The translations under genes and the position numbers were made by a program. From an uncultured Pelagibacteraceae bacterium (GTDB taxonomy: Bacteria; Pseudomonadota; Alphaproteobacteria; Pelagibacterales; Pelagibacteraceae): a DNA stretch of 64,000 nucleotides. This document shows, one piece after another, positions 1-9,137 of the stretch. Numbering within the stretch: the stretch's first letter is position 1; every line of letters starts with the position of its first letter. The notes under the pieces were generated by a model. It searched no databases and was not told the DNA's origin. It saw nothing but the letters and a program-made list of their open reading frames with translations. Where the stretch lies: NCBI GenBank assembly GCA_902571425.1, contig CACGBZ010000002.1, positions 124,001-188,000 of the forward strand, read 5' to 3'.

Positions 1-795
1 TTTTAATTGTTTTATTGCACTTTTGAATAATGGATTGTGATTTCTTAATTTAAAAAATTTGTCATTTATTAAACTTAGTTCTTTTGCCGCTGCATCAAAT
101 TTTAACCCTTTTTTAGTCTGAGGAGCAGTTGGTATCTCAATTGTGTTTTCTATTGATCCACTTCCAGAATCTATTGTGACAATTCCCCAACCACCTTGTT
201 CATCAATAAGTTTTTGTCTTTCAATTTTTTGAGCATCTGTTTCGAAAGGATAATTTTCCTTTTGAAAATTAATACTGAGTTGCTTTATTTGCTCAGTCAT
301 TTCTTGAATTTTTATTTTGGTATCCATTTCTATTAATTCCTCACTAGTTAAGAAAGGAATTAATTTAGAGGTTCTATCTATGTAACTTACAAGGATTGCT
401 TTTTGTTGATCATTTACATCTTTAGATCCTTTTATTTCATTTGCAATCTTTATAAGATTTTTATTTTCAATTTTTATAATAGATGTACTTTTGAACTCTC
501 TCTCTTCAATAGGAAATTGATATTTTAAACCTAATAATGATTCATTTATTTTAGCAACTTGACACAATTCGTTTGCAGATTTTGGATAAAAACCTCTTGC
601 TATATCCCATGAATAATAAAGCCACAGCATTAATATTACACTACTACCAACAATTACCCAGTGCGTTCCACCTTTAGATCTTTCAGGATTACCAAATACA
701 GCATCAACCTTTTCAGTTTTAATTAATCTTCTTCCATAAAGAACGCATCCAATAATAGATACTATAATTAGTATTGTTACAAATTGGGTTAACAT
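1..795 (-). CDS. tauC: Taurine ABC transporter permease, N-terminal part (runs off left edge)
   Basis: The start codon ATG (795-793) overlaps the stop codon of tauB by one base (TAATG), so it is the third gene of the tauA-tauB-tauC operon. The frame is open for 265 codons to the window edge. What is visible is not the permease core: a membrane segment at residues about 2-19, a second at about 47-63 (ending LYYSWDIARG), then some 200 mostly hydrophilic residues. The conserved inner-membrane permease domain must lie beyond the edge. The assignment therefore rests on operon context and on my recollection that taurine-type permeases of this clade carry a long N-terminal extension. A different membrane component is possible. 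Confidence 0.65.
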   Translation of the reverse strand, partial: MLTQFVTILIIVSIIGCVLYGRRLIKTEKVDAVFGNPERSKGGTHWVIVGSSVILMLWLYYSWDIARGFYPKSANELCQVAKINESLLGLKYQFPIEEREFKSTSIIKIENKNLIKIANEIKGSKDVNDQQKAILVSYIDRTSKLIPFLTSEELIEMDTKIKIQEMTEQIKQLSINFQKENYPFETDAQKIERQKLIDEQGGWGIVTIDSGSGSIENTIEIPTAPQTKKGLKFDAAAKELSLINDKFFKLRNHNPLFKSAIKQLK

Positions 796-1592
796 TAATT
801 TTCTTTTCCCATTATTTCTTCTTCCATGTTCCAGATCATGGATAAAATTTCTTCTCTAGTAGATGAAAATTCTTTATTTTTTTTAATTTCTCTTAAATCT
901 TGTGTAAGACCCATTTCTGCAAAAGGAAGACTATATTCTTTATGTATTCTTCCTGGTCTTGGTGCCATTACATATAATCTTTCACCAAGTAAGAGAGCTT
1001 CCTCGACTGAGTGAGTAATTAAAATAATAGTTTTTCCAGTTTCTTTCCAAATTTTTAAAACTAAAGACTGCATTTTTTCTCTCGTTAATGCATCTAAAGC
1101 CCCTAATGGCTCATCCATTAAAATTAAGTCAGGATCATTGATTAGACATCTTGCTAGAGCAACTCGTTGCTGCATACCACCTGATAACTGATAAGTAGGA
1201 GTGTTACCAAATCCTTTTAAACCAACTATATCTAACCATTCTTCAACTCTATTAGCTGTAACTTCAGGATCTTCTTTTTTCATCCTAAGTCCGAAATTTA
1301 CATTTTCAGCTACTGTTAACCATTCAAACAAAGCACCTTGTTGAAATACCATTCCTCTTTCAACTCCAGGTCCATCAATTTCATTATTATTTAATGTAAT
1401 TTTTCCTGAAGTAGGTCTTAAAAATCCAGCAGTAATGTTTAGTAAAGTTGTTTTTCCGCAACCAGAAGGACCAAGAACCGTAAGTAACTCTCCTTTTTTT
1501 AAAGTAAAACTTACATCTTTTAATGCATGAACTGTTTCTCCTTTTGGAGTTTTAAAAATCATATTCAGATTTTGAGAAACTAGATCACTCAT
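795..1592 (-). CDS. tauB: Taurine-type ABC transporter ATP-binding protein
   Basis: 265 residues, the normal length for the SsuB/TauB/NrtD group of nitrate/sulfonate/taurine ATPases. Visible motifs: Walker A GPSGCGKTTL (about 41-50), Q-loop VFQQGALFEWLTV, signature LSGGMQQR, Walker B LILMDEPLGALD and the switch histidine in LITHSVEEA. It energises uptake on the cytoplasmic face of the inner membrane. Second gene of tauABC: tauA lies 85 bases upstream across a hairpin, tauC overlaps by one base. The substrate is inferred from the neighbouring binding protein and the divergent taurine-degradation genes; alkanesulfonates are the main alternative. Confidence 0.88.
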   Translation of the reverse strand: MSDLVSQNLNMIFKTPKGETVHALKDVSFTLKKGELLTVLGPSGCGKTTLLNITAGFLRPTSGKITLNNNEIDGPGVERGMVFQQGALFEWLTVAENVNFGLRMKKEDPEVTANRVEEWLDIVGLKGFGNTPTYQLSGGMQQRVALARCLINDPDLILMDEPLGALDALTREKMQSLVLKIWKETGKTIILITHSVEEALLLGERLYVMAPRPGRIHKEYSLPFAEMGLTQDLREIKKNKEFSSTREEILSMIWNMEEEIMGKEN

Positions 1593-1621
1593 AAATTCTT
1601 TATATTAGAAATTTTAAAAAA

Positions 1622-1655
1622 AAATAGGCACTAATTATTAAATCAGTGCCTATTT
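1622..1655 (-). terminator. Intercistronic hairpin with U-tract between tauA and tauB
   Basis: An 11-bp perfect stem (AAATAGGCACT at 1622-1632 against AGTGCCTATTT at 1645-1655) with a 12-base loop. Read on the minus strand it follows the tauA stop codon and runs into a T-rich tract (complement of the A-run at about 1616-1624). It should act as a partial terminator or as 3'-end protection, giving more tauA than tauBC mRNA. Similar hairpins follow the two other binding-protein genes of this window. Confidence 0.75.
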
Positions 1656-1677
1656 AAAAAGTTTTAAACCTTTAAAA

Positions 1678-2619
1678 TTATAAAGGTAAGAAACTTGTAT
1701 CTACGTTTCCTTTTGGAGTTCCCATTCCATCCAAGAAACCACTTAGATTACCATTCGTCATAGATTTTTTAGTTTCTTCAGGAGTTAAGAATTTAAATCC
1801 ATCTAAAGTACCTTTCATTTTTGATACTTCCATCGCAGACGCTTTAGACATAGAATTCATATCGCTTTTACCTGAGTTATATCTTGCGTTAGCTTCATGA
1901 GTAACTTCAACAAAAGTCCTTACCATACCTGGATTTTCATTCATAAACTTATTAGTTACAGAAGTAATATCTATACCCAGAATACCTCCAGCTCTAGCTT
2001 CCTCAACTGAAATTAATCTAGAACCAACTTCTGTAGCTGCTGCAATTGAATTACCTCCAAATAAACATGCCATTGCAACATCACCACTTACTAAAGCTGC
2101 AGCTCCATCTTCTGGAACCATATCAATAACAGTCATTTTGCTTGGATCGGCACCAACAATTTCCATACTTGCAGTAAAAACATAATCAGCCATAGTACCT
2201 AAAGGCACTGCAACTTTTTTACCCTCTAATTCACTAGCGTTTGCTTTTGTAATTCCAGAAGCATTAGATGTAACACATGTAGTTCCACCCATTCCGTATT
2301 CCATCGCAATATCAATCAGTTTGATAGGTGCATTAGATTTTACAGCATTGATAAAAGGCACTAAACCTTGAGAGTAAGAAATATCAATATCTCCTGCTAG
2401 CATAGCTTCTGTCATTTCCACACCAGTATTGAAGCTCGTCCACTTAACTGGAACTCCTAAAGCTTTTGAGTAATTTTTCTTCATCATGTCCTCTAGGTTT
2501 GGACTTGGCCATTCTAGAAAGTATGCAACTCTAACTTCATTTGCAGCTGAATTAGCAACTGAAATTGATAGGTTAAGTGCAAAAATAGATCCTAGAATAA
2601 AACTTAGTATTTTTTTCAT
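1678..2619 (-). CDS. tauA: Taurine ABC transporter periplasmic substrate-binding protein
   Basis: 313 residues. Residues 1-25 are a Sec signal peptide (basic MKK, hydrophobic core, small residues before AANEV). The mature part is a NMT1/SsuA/TauA-type binding protein, with recognisable stretches such as RVAYFLEWPSPN, GVPVKWTSFNTGVEM and GKKVAVPLGTMADY. It captures taurine in the periplasm for TauBC. The start has a good ribosome site (AGGGGA on the minus strand). First gene of the operon; a 182-base region separates it from the divergent aminotransferase gene. Taurine specificity is inferred from context. Confidence 0.85.
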   Translation of the reverse strand: MKKILSFILGSIFALNLSISVANSAANEVRVAYFLEWPSPNLEDMMKKNYSKALGVPVKWTSFNTGVEMTEAMLAGDIDISYSQGLVPFINAVKSNAPIKLIDIAMEYGMGGTTCVTSNASGITKANASELEGKKVAVPLGTMADYVFTASMEIVGADPSKMTVIDMVPEDGAAALVSGDVAMACLFGGNSIAAATEVGSRLISVEEARAGGILGIDITSVTNKFMNENPGMVRTFVEVTHEANARYNSGKSDMNSMSKASAMEVSKMKGTLDGFKFLTPEETKKSMTNGNLSGFLDGMGTPKGNVDTSFLPL

Positions 2620-2801
2620 TTATTCCCCTATGTTTAATTAATTAAATTCTGGATATTTAAATTCAAATTGTCACCGAAGTAAAACAAAAAAGAAGGTTTA
2701 TACAATCCTTAGTTGTGTCAATAATGTGGTAGTTAATCCATTTATTTTAGTCTAAAGAGGCCTTAAGATTAAATTAAAATATTTTATAGAAAGAAATTTT
2801 T

Positions 2802-4148
2802 ATGAGCACACAAAACAAAACAGCAATTCCAAATTCTTTAAATGAGCATTGGATGCCATTTACATCTAACAAAGATTTTAAAGAGAACCCAAGATTAATT
2901 GTTGAAGCTAAAGGTGTGTATTTAAAAAACCATCAAGGTCAAACACAAATTGATGCAAGTTCAGGATTGTTTTGCAATCCATTAGGGCATGGTAGAGAAG
3001 AAATTATTGAAGCAATAACAAATCAATTAAAAACTTTAGATTATTGTCAACCTTTCCAACAAGGATTTGGTGGATCATTTGAATTAGCTACAAGAATTTC
3101 AAAACATACTCCAGGAAACTTAAATAGAATGTTTTATACTATTTGTGGTTCAACAGCTGTTGAAACTGCAATTAAGATTGCAATCGCTTACCATAGAGCA
3201 AGAGGAGATAGTCAAAGATTTAGATTTGTTGGTAGAGAAAGAGGTTACCACGGTATGAATATAGGAGCGACTTCTGTTGGGGGAATGGTTAATAACGTAA
3301 AAACTTTTGCAAGTGTTTTAATGCCAGGTGTTGTGCATATGAGACACACACATTTACCAGAACATAAATTTGTAAGTGGTCAACCAGAAACAGGTGTTGA
3401 ATTAGCAGAAGATTTAGAAAGAATTTGTATGAACTTTGGAGCTGAAAATATTGCAGCTTGTATAGTTGAACCTATTGCAGGATCAACAGGTACATTAGTT
3501 CCACCAAAAGGATATCTACAAAGATTAAGAGAAATTTGTGATAAACATGGAATACTTTTAATTTTTGATGAAGTAATCACTGGTTGGGGAAGAACTGGAT
3601 CTCCATTTGCATCACAAGAGTACGGAGTAACTCCTGACATGATGACAATGGCAAAAGCTACTACAAACGGAATTAGTCCAATGGGAGTTGTTGCATGTAA
3701 AGAGGATATTTATGATGCGATTGCAGAAAATGCTCCAAAAGGAACTATAGAATTGTTCCATGGCTATACTTATTCTGGAATACCGATTTCTGTAGCTGCT
3801 GGACTAGCTGTCCAAGATATAATTGAAAAAGACGATATTTTTAACAGAGCTAAAAATTTAGCGCCTTATTTCCAGGAAGGTTTAATGTCTTTAAAAGATA
3901 TCGATGTTGTTGATAACATCAGAGGATACGGAATGATGGGCGGCATTGATATGGTGATGGATAAAAAACCAGGTGCAGCAGGATTTACATGTTTTAAACA
4001 TTGCTATGAAGCAGGTGTAAATTTCAAAGCTACTGGTGATTGTTTAATCATTGCTCCAATGTTTATTTGTGAAAAAAAACACATTGATGAAATTATTGAA
4101 AAACTTCGAACTGGGATAACAAATTACGCAAAAAGTAAAAAGAATTAA
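2802..4148 (+). CDS. tpa: Class III aminotransferase, probable taurine:pyruvate aminotransferase
   Basis: 448 residues, typical of the omega-amino acid:pyruvate transaminase family. The N-terminal LNEHWMPFTSNKDFK matches the HWMPF signature of this group. The PLP aspartate lies in LLIFDEVITGWGRTG and the Schiff-base lysine in MAKATTNGISPMG. Expected reaction: taurine + pyruvate to sulfoacetaldehyde + L-alanine. Position supports this: the taurine importer is divergent on one side and alanine dehydrogenase, which would recycle alanine to pyruvate, starts 9 bases downstream. The gene for sulfoacetaldehyde acetyltransferase (xsc) is not in the window. Beta-alanine or hypotaurine as substrate cannot be excluded. 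Confidence 0.8.
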   Translation: MSTQNKTAIPNSLNEHWMPFTSNKDFKENPRLIVEAKGVYLKNHQGQTQIDASSGLFCNPLGHGREEIIEAITNQLKTLDYCQPFQQGFGGSFELATRISKHTPGNLNRMFYTICGSTAVETAIKIAIAYHRARGDSQRFRFVGRERGYHGMNIGATSVGGMVNNVKTFASVLMPGVVHMRHTHLPEHKFVSGQPETGVELAEDLERICMNFGAENIAACIVEPIAGSTGTLVPPKGYLQRLREICDKHGILLIFDEVITGWGRTGSPFASQEYGVTPDMMTMAKATTNGISPMGVVACKEDIYDAIAENAPKGTIELFHGYTYSGIPISVAAGLAVQDIIEKDDIFNRAKNLAPYFQEGLMSLKDIDVVDNIRGYGMMGGIDMVMDKKPGAAGFTCFKHCYEAGVNFKATGDCLIIAPMFICEKKHIDEIIEKLRTGITNYAKSKKN

Positions 4149-4157
4149 TTTTCGTTT

Positions 4158-5276
4158 ATGAAAATTGGTGTTCCTAAAGAAATCAAACCTCAGGAAAATA
4201 GAATTGGTTTAACACCTGACAGTGTTAAAACTTTAGTTTCAGAAGGTCATGAAGTGTTAGTTGAAAATAATGGTGGATTTGAAGCTGGATTCGAGAATGA
4301 TCAATATTTAAAGGCAGGAGCTAAAATTGCTGATACTGCGGCTGACATTTTTAATGATGCAGAGATAATTGTTAAAGTTAAAGAACCTCAAAAAGTAGAA
4401 GTTGATATGATTAGAGAAAATCAAATCGTTTATACTTATCTTCATTTAGCTGCAGCAAAAGAATTAACTGAGGGATTAATAAAATCTAAAAGTATTAACA
4501 TTGCATATGAAACTGTAACGGATGACAATGGAAGACTCCCTTTGCTTGCGCCCATGAGCGCTGTTGCAGGAAGAATGTCTGTACAAGCTGGTGCTCATTG
4601 TTTGGAGAAAAACCAAAGTGGTAGAGGTTTGCTATTAGGAGGTGCACCAGGCGTGACTGGTGGGACAGTAGTAATTTTAGGAGGAGGAGTTGTTGGAGAA
4701 AACGCTGCTGTAATTGCAACTGGTATGCAAGCAAAAGTCCATATTGTTGATAAATCTGAAGCTAGATTAAAACAACTTGTTGAAATGTTTGGAGATAAAA
4801 TTATTCCTGAACAAAGTGATAATACAGATTTAGACAAATTAGTAGCAGAAGCTGATTTGTTAGTTGGAGGAGTATTAATTCCAGGAGCAGAAGCTCCAAA
4901 ATTAATTACTAAAGAAATGATTAAAACTATGAAAAGAGGTTCTGTGATAGTAGATGTTGCAATTGATCAAGGAGGTTGTGTTGAAACAAGCAAGCCCACA
5001 ACACACGGTGATCCAACTTATATAGTTGATGATGTAGTTCATTATTGTGTAGCAAATATGCCAGGAGGTGTTCCTAGAACTTCAACTTTGGCATTAAATA
5101 ACGCAACATTACCTTTCTTAGTTAAACTTGCTAACAAAGGTTATCAAAAAGCACTTGGTGAAGATAAAAACTTTTTAGCAGGCTTAAATGTTTGTAAAGG
5201 TCAAATAACATATAAAGCAGTTGCAGATGTTTTTGGATTTAATTTTGTAAAACCTAGTGAAGCTTTAAAAAATTAG
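4158..5276 (+). CDS. ald: Alanine dehydrogenase
   Basis: 372 residues, standard length. It oxidatively deaminates L-alanine to pyruvate and ammonium with NAD+. Family marks: N-terminal MKIGVPKEIKPQENRIGLTP with the substrate-binding arginine, lysine in VKVKEPQ, histidine in YTYLHLAAAK, the NAD-binding glycine stretch VVILGGGVVGENAA, and the C-terminal MPGGVPRTSTLALNNATLP. Nine bases after the aminotransferase, so co-transcribed; together they convert taurine nitrogen into ammonium with pyruvate acting catalytically. Confidence 0.93.
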   Translation: MKIGVPKEIKPQENRIGLTPDSVKTLVSEGHEVLVENNGGFEAGFENDQYLKAGAKIADTAADIFNDAEIIVKVKEPQKVEVDMIRENQIVYTYLHLAAAKELTEGLIKSKSINIAYETVTDDNGRLPLLAPMSAVAGRMSVQAGAHCLEKNQSGRGLLLGGAPGVTGGTVVILGGGVVGENAAVIATGMQAKVHIVDKSEARLKQLVEMFGDKIIPEQSDNTDLDKLVAEADLLVGGVLIPGAEAPKLITKEMIKTMKRGSVIVDVAIDQGGCVETSKPTTHGDPTYIVDDVVHYCVANMPGGVPRTSTLALNNATLPFLVKLANKGYQKALGEDKNFLAGLNVCKGQITYKAVADVFGFNFVKPSEALKN

Positions 5277-5277
5277 T

Positions 5278-6255
5278 CTAAAGAGATTTTAATTTTTTTT
5301 CCCATTTAGCTGCACTCTTAATTATCAACTTAATGCTATTATACTTTGGTTTCCAATTTAATGTTTTTTTAAGTTTAATTACGTTTGAATAAACTTCTCC
5401 TACATCACCAGGGCGTCTTTGTTTGTATTGAACAATAATATTTTTTTTTATTTTTTTAAATATATCTACTATTTCTTGAACAGAATAACCTCTGCCATAA
5501 CCACAATTTAAAATTAAAGATTTTCTTTTTTTTATTAAATATTTTAAACTTTTTATATGTATATCAGCCAGATCAGATACATGTATATAATCTCTTATAC
5601 AAGTGCCATCTTTTGTTGAATAATTATTTCCATAAACTTCTAATTTTGGTTTTTTTCTTAAATATTGTATTGCGATATTTTTTATTAAATGTCCATGAGA
5701 TTTCTCTATCTCCCCAATTTTTCCAGATTTACTTGCGCCAGCAACATTAAAATATCTTAAAATTGCATATTTAAATTTTAGCTTTTCAGAATATTTTTTA
5801 ATCAATTCTTCACCTTTGTATTTAGTAAAAGAGTAATAGCTTTGAGGTTTAGCTTTATTTCTTTCGCTAACACTTCCTTTAACGTTCCCATAAATTGAAC
5901 AAGATGAGGAAAATATAAAATATTTAACATTAGATTTTTCACAAGCAAAAATTAAATTTTTTGTACCAGCAATATTATTATTAAAATATTTTTTTTTATT
6001 TTTTTCTGCCTCGCTTATATTCAAGCTGGCTGCTAAATGAATTATAGTTTCAATTTTATATTTTTTAATAATTTTTCTTAATAATTTGATTTTTTTAATA
6101 TCTCCGATAATAAATCTAGTCTTTTTATTGATTAATATTTTTCGACCAGTTGATAAATTATCTAGGATAAAAATATTATTTTTGTTATTTTTTATAAGCT
6201 GTTCTGTTACGTGACTACCTATATAACCGGCTCCACCTGTGATTAAAATATTCAT
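5278..6255 (-). CDS. galE: UDP-glucose 4-epimerase
   Basis: 325 residues from the ATG at 6255, where the Rossmann motif begins (MNILITGGAGYIGSH). The frame extends 22 codons further upstream to another ATG, but those residues precede the conserved N-terminus and would run into the divergent gene's start region. The catalytic pair is seen as Ser in FSSSCSIYG and YSFTKYK (YxxxK). NAD-dependent interconversion of UDP-glucose and UDP-galactose, feeding surface glycans. It stands alone, back to back with ald (one base between stops) and 37 bases from the divergent flavoprotein gene. Very lysine- and AT-rich like the rfb block, which hints at a variable surface-polysaccharide gene. Confidence 0.9.
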   Translation of the reverse strand: MNILITGGAGYIGSHVTEQLIKNNKNNIFILDNLSTGRKILINKKTRFIIGDIKKIKLLRKIIKKYKIETIIHLAASLNISEAEKNKKKYFNNNIAGTKNLIFACEKSNVKYFIFSSSCSIYGNVKGSVSERNKAKPQSYYSFTKYKGEELIKKYSEKLKFKYAILRYFNVAGASKSGKIGEIEKSHGHLIKNIAIQYLRKKPKLEVYGNNYSTKDGTCIRDYIHVSDLADIHIKSLKYLIKKRKSLILNCGYGRGYSVQEIVDIFKKIKKNIIVQYKQRRPGDVGEVYSNVIKLKKTLNWKPKYNSIKLIIKSAAKWEKKLKSL

Positions 6256-6292
6256 TTTAAATAATTTATATTGAATTATAAATAACCTATAT

Positions 6293-8737
6293 ATGTTAAA
6301 AACACTCCCAAAAAATACCAAAGTTGTAGTTATAGGTGGTGGTGTAATAGGCTGTTCAGTTGCTTATCATTTAACAAAATTTGGATGTAAAGATGTTGTA
6401 CTTTTAGAAAGAGATCAATTAACATCTGGAACAACTTGGCATGCAGCAGGATTAGTAAGTCAATTAGGTCCAACAGCCGCAATTACAAAGATTAGAAAAT
6501 ATTCTTTAGATTTATATAAAAAATTGGAAAAAGAAGTTGATCATTCTGCAGGTCTTAGAATTAATGGTGCTTTATCAATTGCTCAAACAAAAAGTAGATG
6601 GCAAGAACTTCAAAGACAGGCGACAACTGCCCAGCTATATAATGTAGATATAAAAATTTTAGATAAGAAAACTATAGAAAAAGATTACCCAATGATGGAA
6701 GCAAATGATTTGCAAGGTGGTATATTAATGCCAGGTGATGGTGCAGCAGATCCAAGTGGAGTTACACATATGCTTGCAAAAGCCGCACGATTTGGTGGGG
6801 CACAAATTTTTGAAAGATCGCCTGTTGAAAAGATTTTAATCAGAAATGGAAAAGTTCATGGTGTAAAAGTTAACGGCAATCAAATTGAATGTGAATATGT
6901 AGTTTTGGCTACCGGTATGTGGTCAAGACAAATTGGAGAAAAGATTGGAGTTAGTGTACCTCTTTATCCAGCAGAGCATTTTTATGTAATTACAGAACCG
7001 ATAGAAAATCTCTCCAAGACACTTCCAGTAATTAGAGATTTTGATAACAGAGTTTATTTTAAAGAAGATGCTGGTAAATTGTTAATTGGCATCTTTGAAG
7101 GTAAATCAATACCAGCATTTGATAAAACAAATGAAGTTCCAGAAAACTTTTCTTTTGGAGAATTCCCAGAAAATTTTGAACATTTTGAACCCTACTTAGA
7201 AAAATCAATGAAAAGATTTCCAATTTTAGAAAAAATAGGAATAAGAAAGTTTTTTGCTGGACCAGAATCTTTTACACCAGATACAAATTCATTACTTGGT
7301 GAAGTTCCTGAAGTAAAAAATTTATTTTTAAGTTGTGGATTAAATAGTGTTGGAATTGGTACAGGTGGAGGTGTAGGTAAGGTAACAGCTGAATGGTTGA
7401 TAACAGGTCATATTAATGAAGATATTTTTAATTATGATATTAAAAGATTTCAAAAATTTCACTCTGAATTAAGTTTTATTAAAGATAGAATTACAGAGTC
7501 GCTCGGAGATTTATATGGAATGCATTGGCCATACAAACAACATAAAACATCAAGAAATAAAAAATTATTACCTTATCACGATCTACTTAAGGGATTTGGA
7601 GCATGTTTTGGTGTTTCGGGAGGATATGAAAGACCCATGTGGTTTGCTCTTGATGGTGAAAAAACAGAATATGAATATAGTTATAATTACCAAAACTGGT
7701 ATCCTTCTGTAGAATACGAAACAACTAATACTTCAAATAATGTAGGTCTTTTTGACTTAACTCCATTTTCTAAATTTGAAATAAAATCTGAAAAAGCTCA
7801 TGAGGAGTTACAAAGAATTTGTACATCAAATATAAAAAATGAAATCGGTAAATGCACTTATACTCATATGTTAAATGAAGATGGTGGTATCGAGGCTGAC
7901 TTAACCATAGCTTGTTTAGATAATAACTATTTTAGAATAATTAGTTCAGCTGCAACAAGGGAAAGAGATAAGTTTCATATAAAAAAACACTTGTCGGATG
8001 GAATAGAACTTCACGATGTAACTGATGAATACTGTGTTTTAGGTATTTTTGGACCTAAGAGCAGAATGCTAATGGAAGAATTATGTAAAGATGACTTTTC
8101 TAATGTAAATTTTGAATTTGCCAACTCAAAGTTCGTATTGATAGATGGTGTAAAAATTTGGACTCAACGTTTGTCTTATGTTGGTGAATTAGGCTACGAA
8201 TTATATATCAATAACAAAGATTCTAGAAAAATTTATGAAAAAATTATTGAAAAAGGAAAAAAATTTAATCTTTCTAATTGTGGAATGCACGCTCTAGATA
8301 CAATGAGGATGGAATGTGGCTTTTTACATTGGGGTCATGACATTTCTCCAGAGGAAAACCAATATCAGTGTGGTTTAGATTTTACGATAAGTTTTAAGAA
8401 GAAAGTAAATTTTATTGGTAGAGAAGCATTAGAAAAAATAAAAGATAAAAAATCGGATAGAAAATTTTCAATGTTTACATTAAAAAATAATGAACCTGGA
8501 AAACCTTTAATACTTCACGACGAGCCAATTTACCTTGAAGATAAAATTATAGGAAGAACTACTTCTGGCAATTATTCATTTAACTTTAGGAAAAATCTTG
8601 CGTTTGGCTACATAGAAAATAAATTTACAGAAGAAGAGTTGAGTAATAAAAACCTTTATATTGAAATTGAGAAAGTAAAATATTCAGCAGATTTACTTCA
8701 AAAACCTTTAAAATACCTTAATTTTAAAAAGATCTAA
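6293..8737 (+). CDS. Dimethylglycine/sarcosine dehydrogenase-type FAD and folate-binding oxidoreductase
   Basis: 814 residues with the two-part architecture of dimethylglycine and sarcosine dehydrogenases. The N-terminal FAD-dependent DAO domain (about 1-390) has the dinucleotide motif VVVIGGGVIGCSVAYHL and TTWHAAGLV, whose histidine is the covalent-flavin site in this family. An FAO_M linker follows, then an aminomethyltransferase (GcvT-like) domain from about 440 (GLFDLTPFSKFEI, YVGELGYELY). It N-demethylates a glycine-betaine breakdown product and passes the one-carbon unit to tetrahydrofolate. SAR11 genomes carry several paralogues, so dimethylglycine against sarcosine cannot be decided here. 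Confidence 0.82.
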   Translation: MLKTLPKNTKVVVIGGGVIGCSVAYHLTKFGCKDVVLLERDQLTSGTTWHAAGLVSQLGPTAAITKIRKYSLDLYKKLEKEVDHSAGLRINGALSIAQTKSRWQELQRQATTAQLYNVDIKILDKKTIEKDYPMMEANDLQGGILMPGDGAADPSGVTHMLAKAARFGGAQIFERSPVEKILIRNGKVHGVKVNGNQIECEYVVLATGMWSRQIGEKIGVSVPLYPAEHFYVITEPIENLSKTLPVIRDFDNRVYFKEDAGKLLIGIFEGKSIPAFDKTNEVPENFSFGEFPENFEHFEPYLEKSMKRFPILEKIGIRKFFAGPESFTPDTNSLLGEVPEVKNLFLSCGLNSVGIGTGGGVGKVTAEWLITGHINEDIFNYDIKRFQKFHSELSFIKDRITESLGDLYGMHWPYKQHKTSRNKKLLPYHDLLKGFGACFGVSGGYERPMWFALDGEKTEYEYSYNYQNWYPSVEYETTNTSNNVGLFDLTPFSKFEIKSEKAHEELQRICTSNIKNEIGKCTYTHMLNEDGGIEADLTIACLDNNYFRIISSAATRERDKFHIKKHLSDGIELHDVTDEYCVLGIFGPKSRMLMEELCKDDFSNVNFEFANSKFVLIDGVKIWTQRLSYVGELGYELYINNKDSRKIYEKIIEKGKKFNLSNCGMHALDTMRMECGFLHWGHDISPEENQYQCGLDFTISFKKKVNFIGREALEKIKDKKSDRKFSMFTLKNNEPGKPLILHDEPIYLEDKIIGRTTSGNYSFNFRKNLAFGYIENKFTEEELSNKNLYIEIEKVKYSADLLQKPLKYLNFKKI

Positions 8738-8781
8738 ATTCTTAATTTGAATTTAATATTTATAACTGATTAGATGTTCCT

Positions 8782-8991
8782 GTGAAAAAAAGTACTCAAG
8801 ATACCAACTTAGATAATTTAAATATTTCTTCTAAAAATGAATTCGATAATAGTAATATCAAGACTACAAACATAAATATTTTGCTTAATAGAGTTAGGTT
8901 AGACAGAAAAAGAACTATAAAAAAAAGGTTTATTTTTTCTATTTTTTTGATTTGCGCTGTAAGTTCTTTGGCTCTTTATTTTATCGTTTAA
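8782..8991 (+). CDS. Small single-span membrane protein, unknown function
   Basis: 69 residues with a GTG start at 8782. The first 45 residues are hydrophilic and Asn/Ser rich; a basic stretch (RLDRKRTIKKRF) is followed by one membrane segment reaching the C-terminus (about 49-68), so it is probably tail-anchored with the N-terminus in the cytoplasm. I do not recognise the family. It begins 44 bases after the flavoprotein gene in the same direction and could be co-transcribed with it. No cysteine pair or enzyme motif is visible. Confidence 0.55.
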   Translation: MKKSTQDTNLDNLNISSKNEFDNSNIKTTNINILLNRVRLDRKRTIKKRFIFSIFLICAVSSLALYFIV

Positions 8992-9017
8992 ATTTAAATC
9001 TTAATTTAAAATGTTAA

Positions 9018-9044
9018 TTGAAACAAAAATGTTTATAATATAAA
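9018..9044 (+). promoter_or_regulatory. Candidate promoter of the tRNA-like element and phosphoribosyltransferase gene
   Basis: A -35-like TTGAAA (9018-9023), 15-base spacer and -10-like TATAAA (9039-9044) sit 43 and 22 bases before the tRNA-like element. The real tRNA gene at 10801 has TTGAAC and TATAAA at exactly the same distances (10758 and 10779), a constant offset of 1740 bases. This suggests the promoter was duplicated together with the tRNA. Confidence 0.5.
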
Positions 9045-9060
9045 ATAATCAATAGATAAG

Positions 9061-9137
9061 TGCGAGATAGTTAAGTTGGCTGGAGTGTAGAAAAGATATA
9101 TTTGAAGACAGTGGTTAGATCCTACTTTTCGATATCA
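9061..9137 (+). pseudogene. Degenerate tRNA-Met copy / tRNA-like leader element
   Basis: These 77 bases align without any gap to the intact tRNA at 10801-10877: 50 of 77 identical by my count, 18 of 27 differences being transitions. The T-arm is best kept (GTGGTTAGATCCTAC). Five acceptor pairs (3:71 to 7:67), all five T-stem pairs and four of five anticodon-stem pairs can still form, several through paired G-C to A-T changes. Against a working tRNA: acceptor pairs 1:73 and 2:72 are lost, the D-stem is weak, the base before the anticodon is A instead of U, the T-loop C is A, and the 3' end is TCA rather than CCA. The anticodon position reads GAT. It ends 6 bases before the start codon of the next gene. 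Confidence 0.72.

Noticed and set aside
2620..2801. Operator palindrome between tauA and tpa
   Set aside because: Only a six-base AGGCCT palindrome; too short to support a regulator site.
6256..6321. 22-codon N-terminal extension of galE
   Set aside because: Precedes the Rossmann motif that normally starts the protein and overlaps the divergent gene's first codons.
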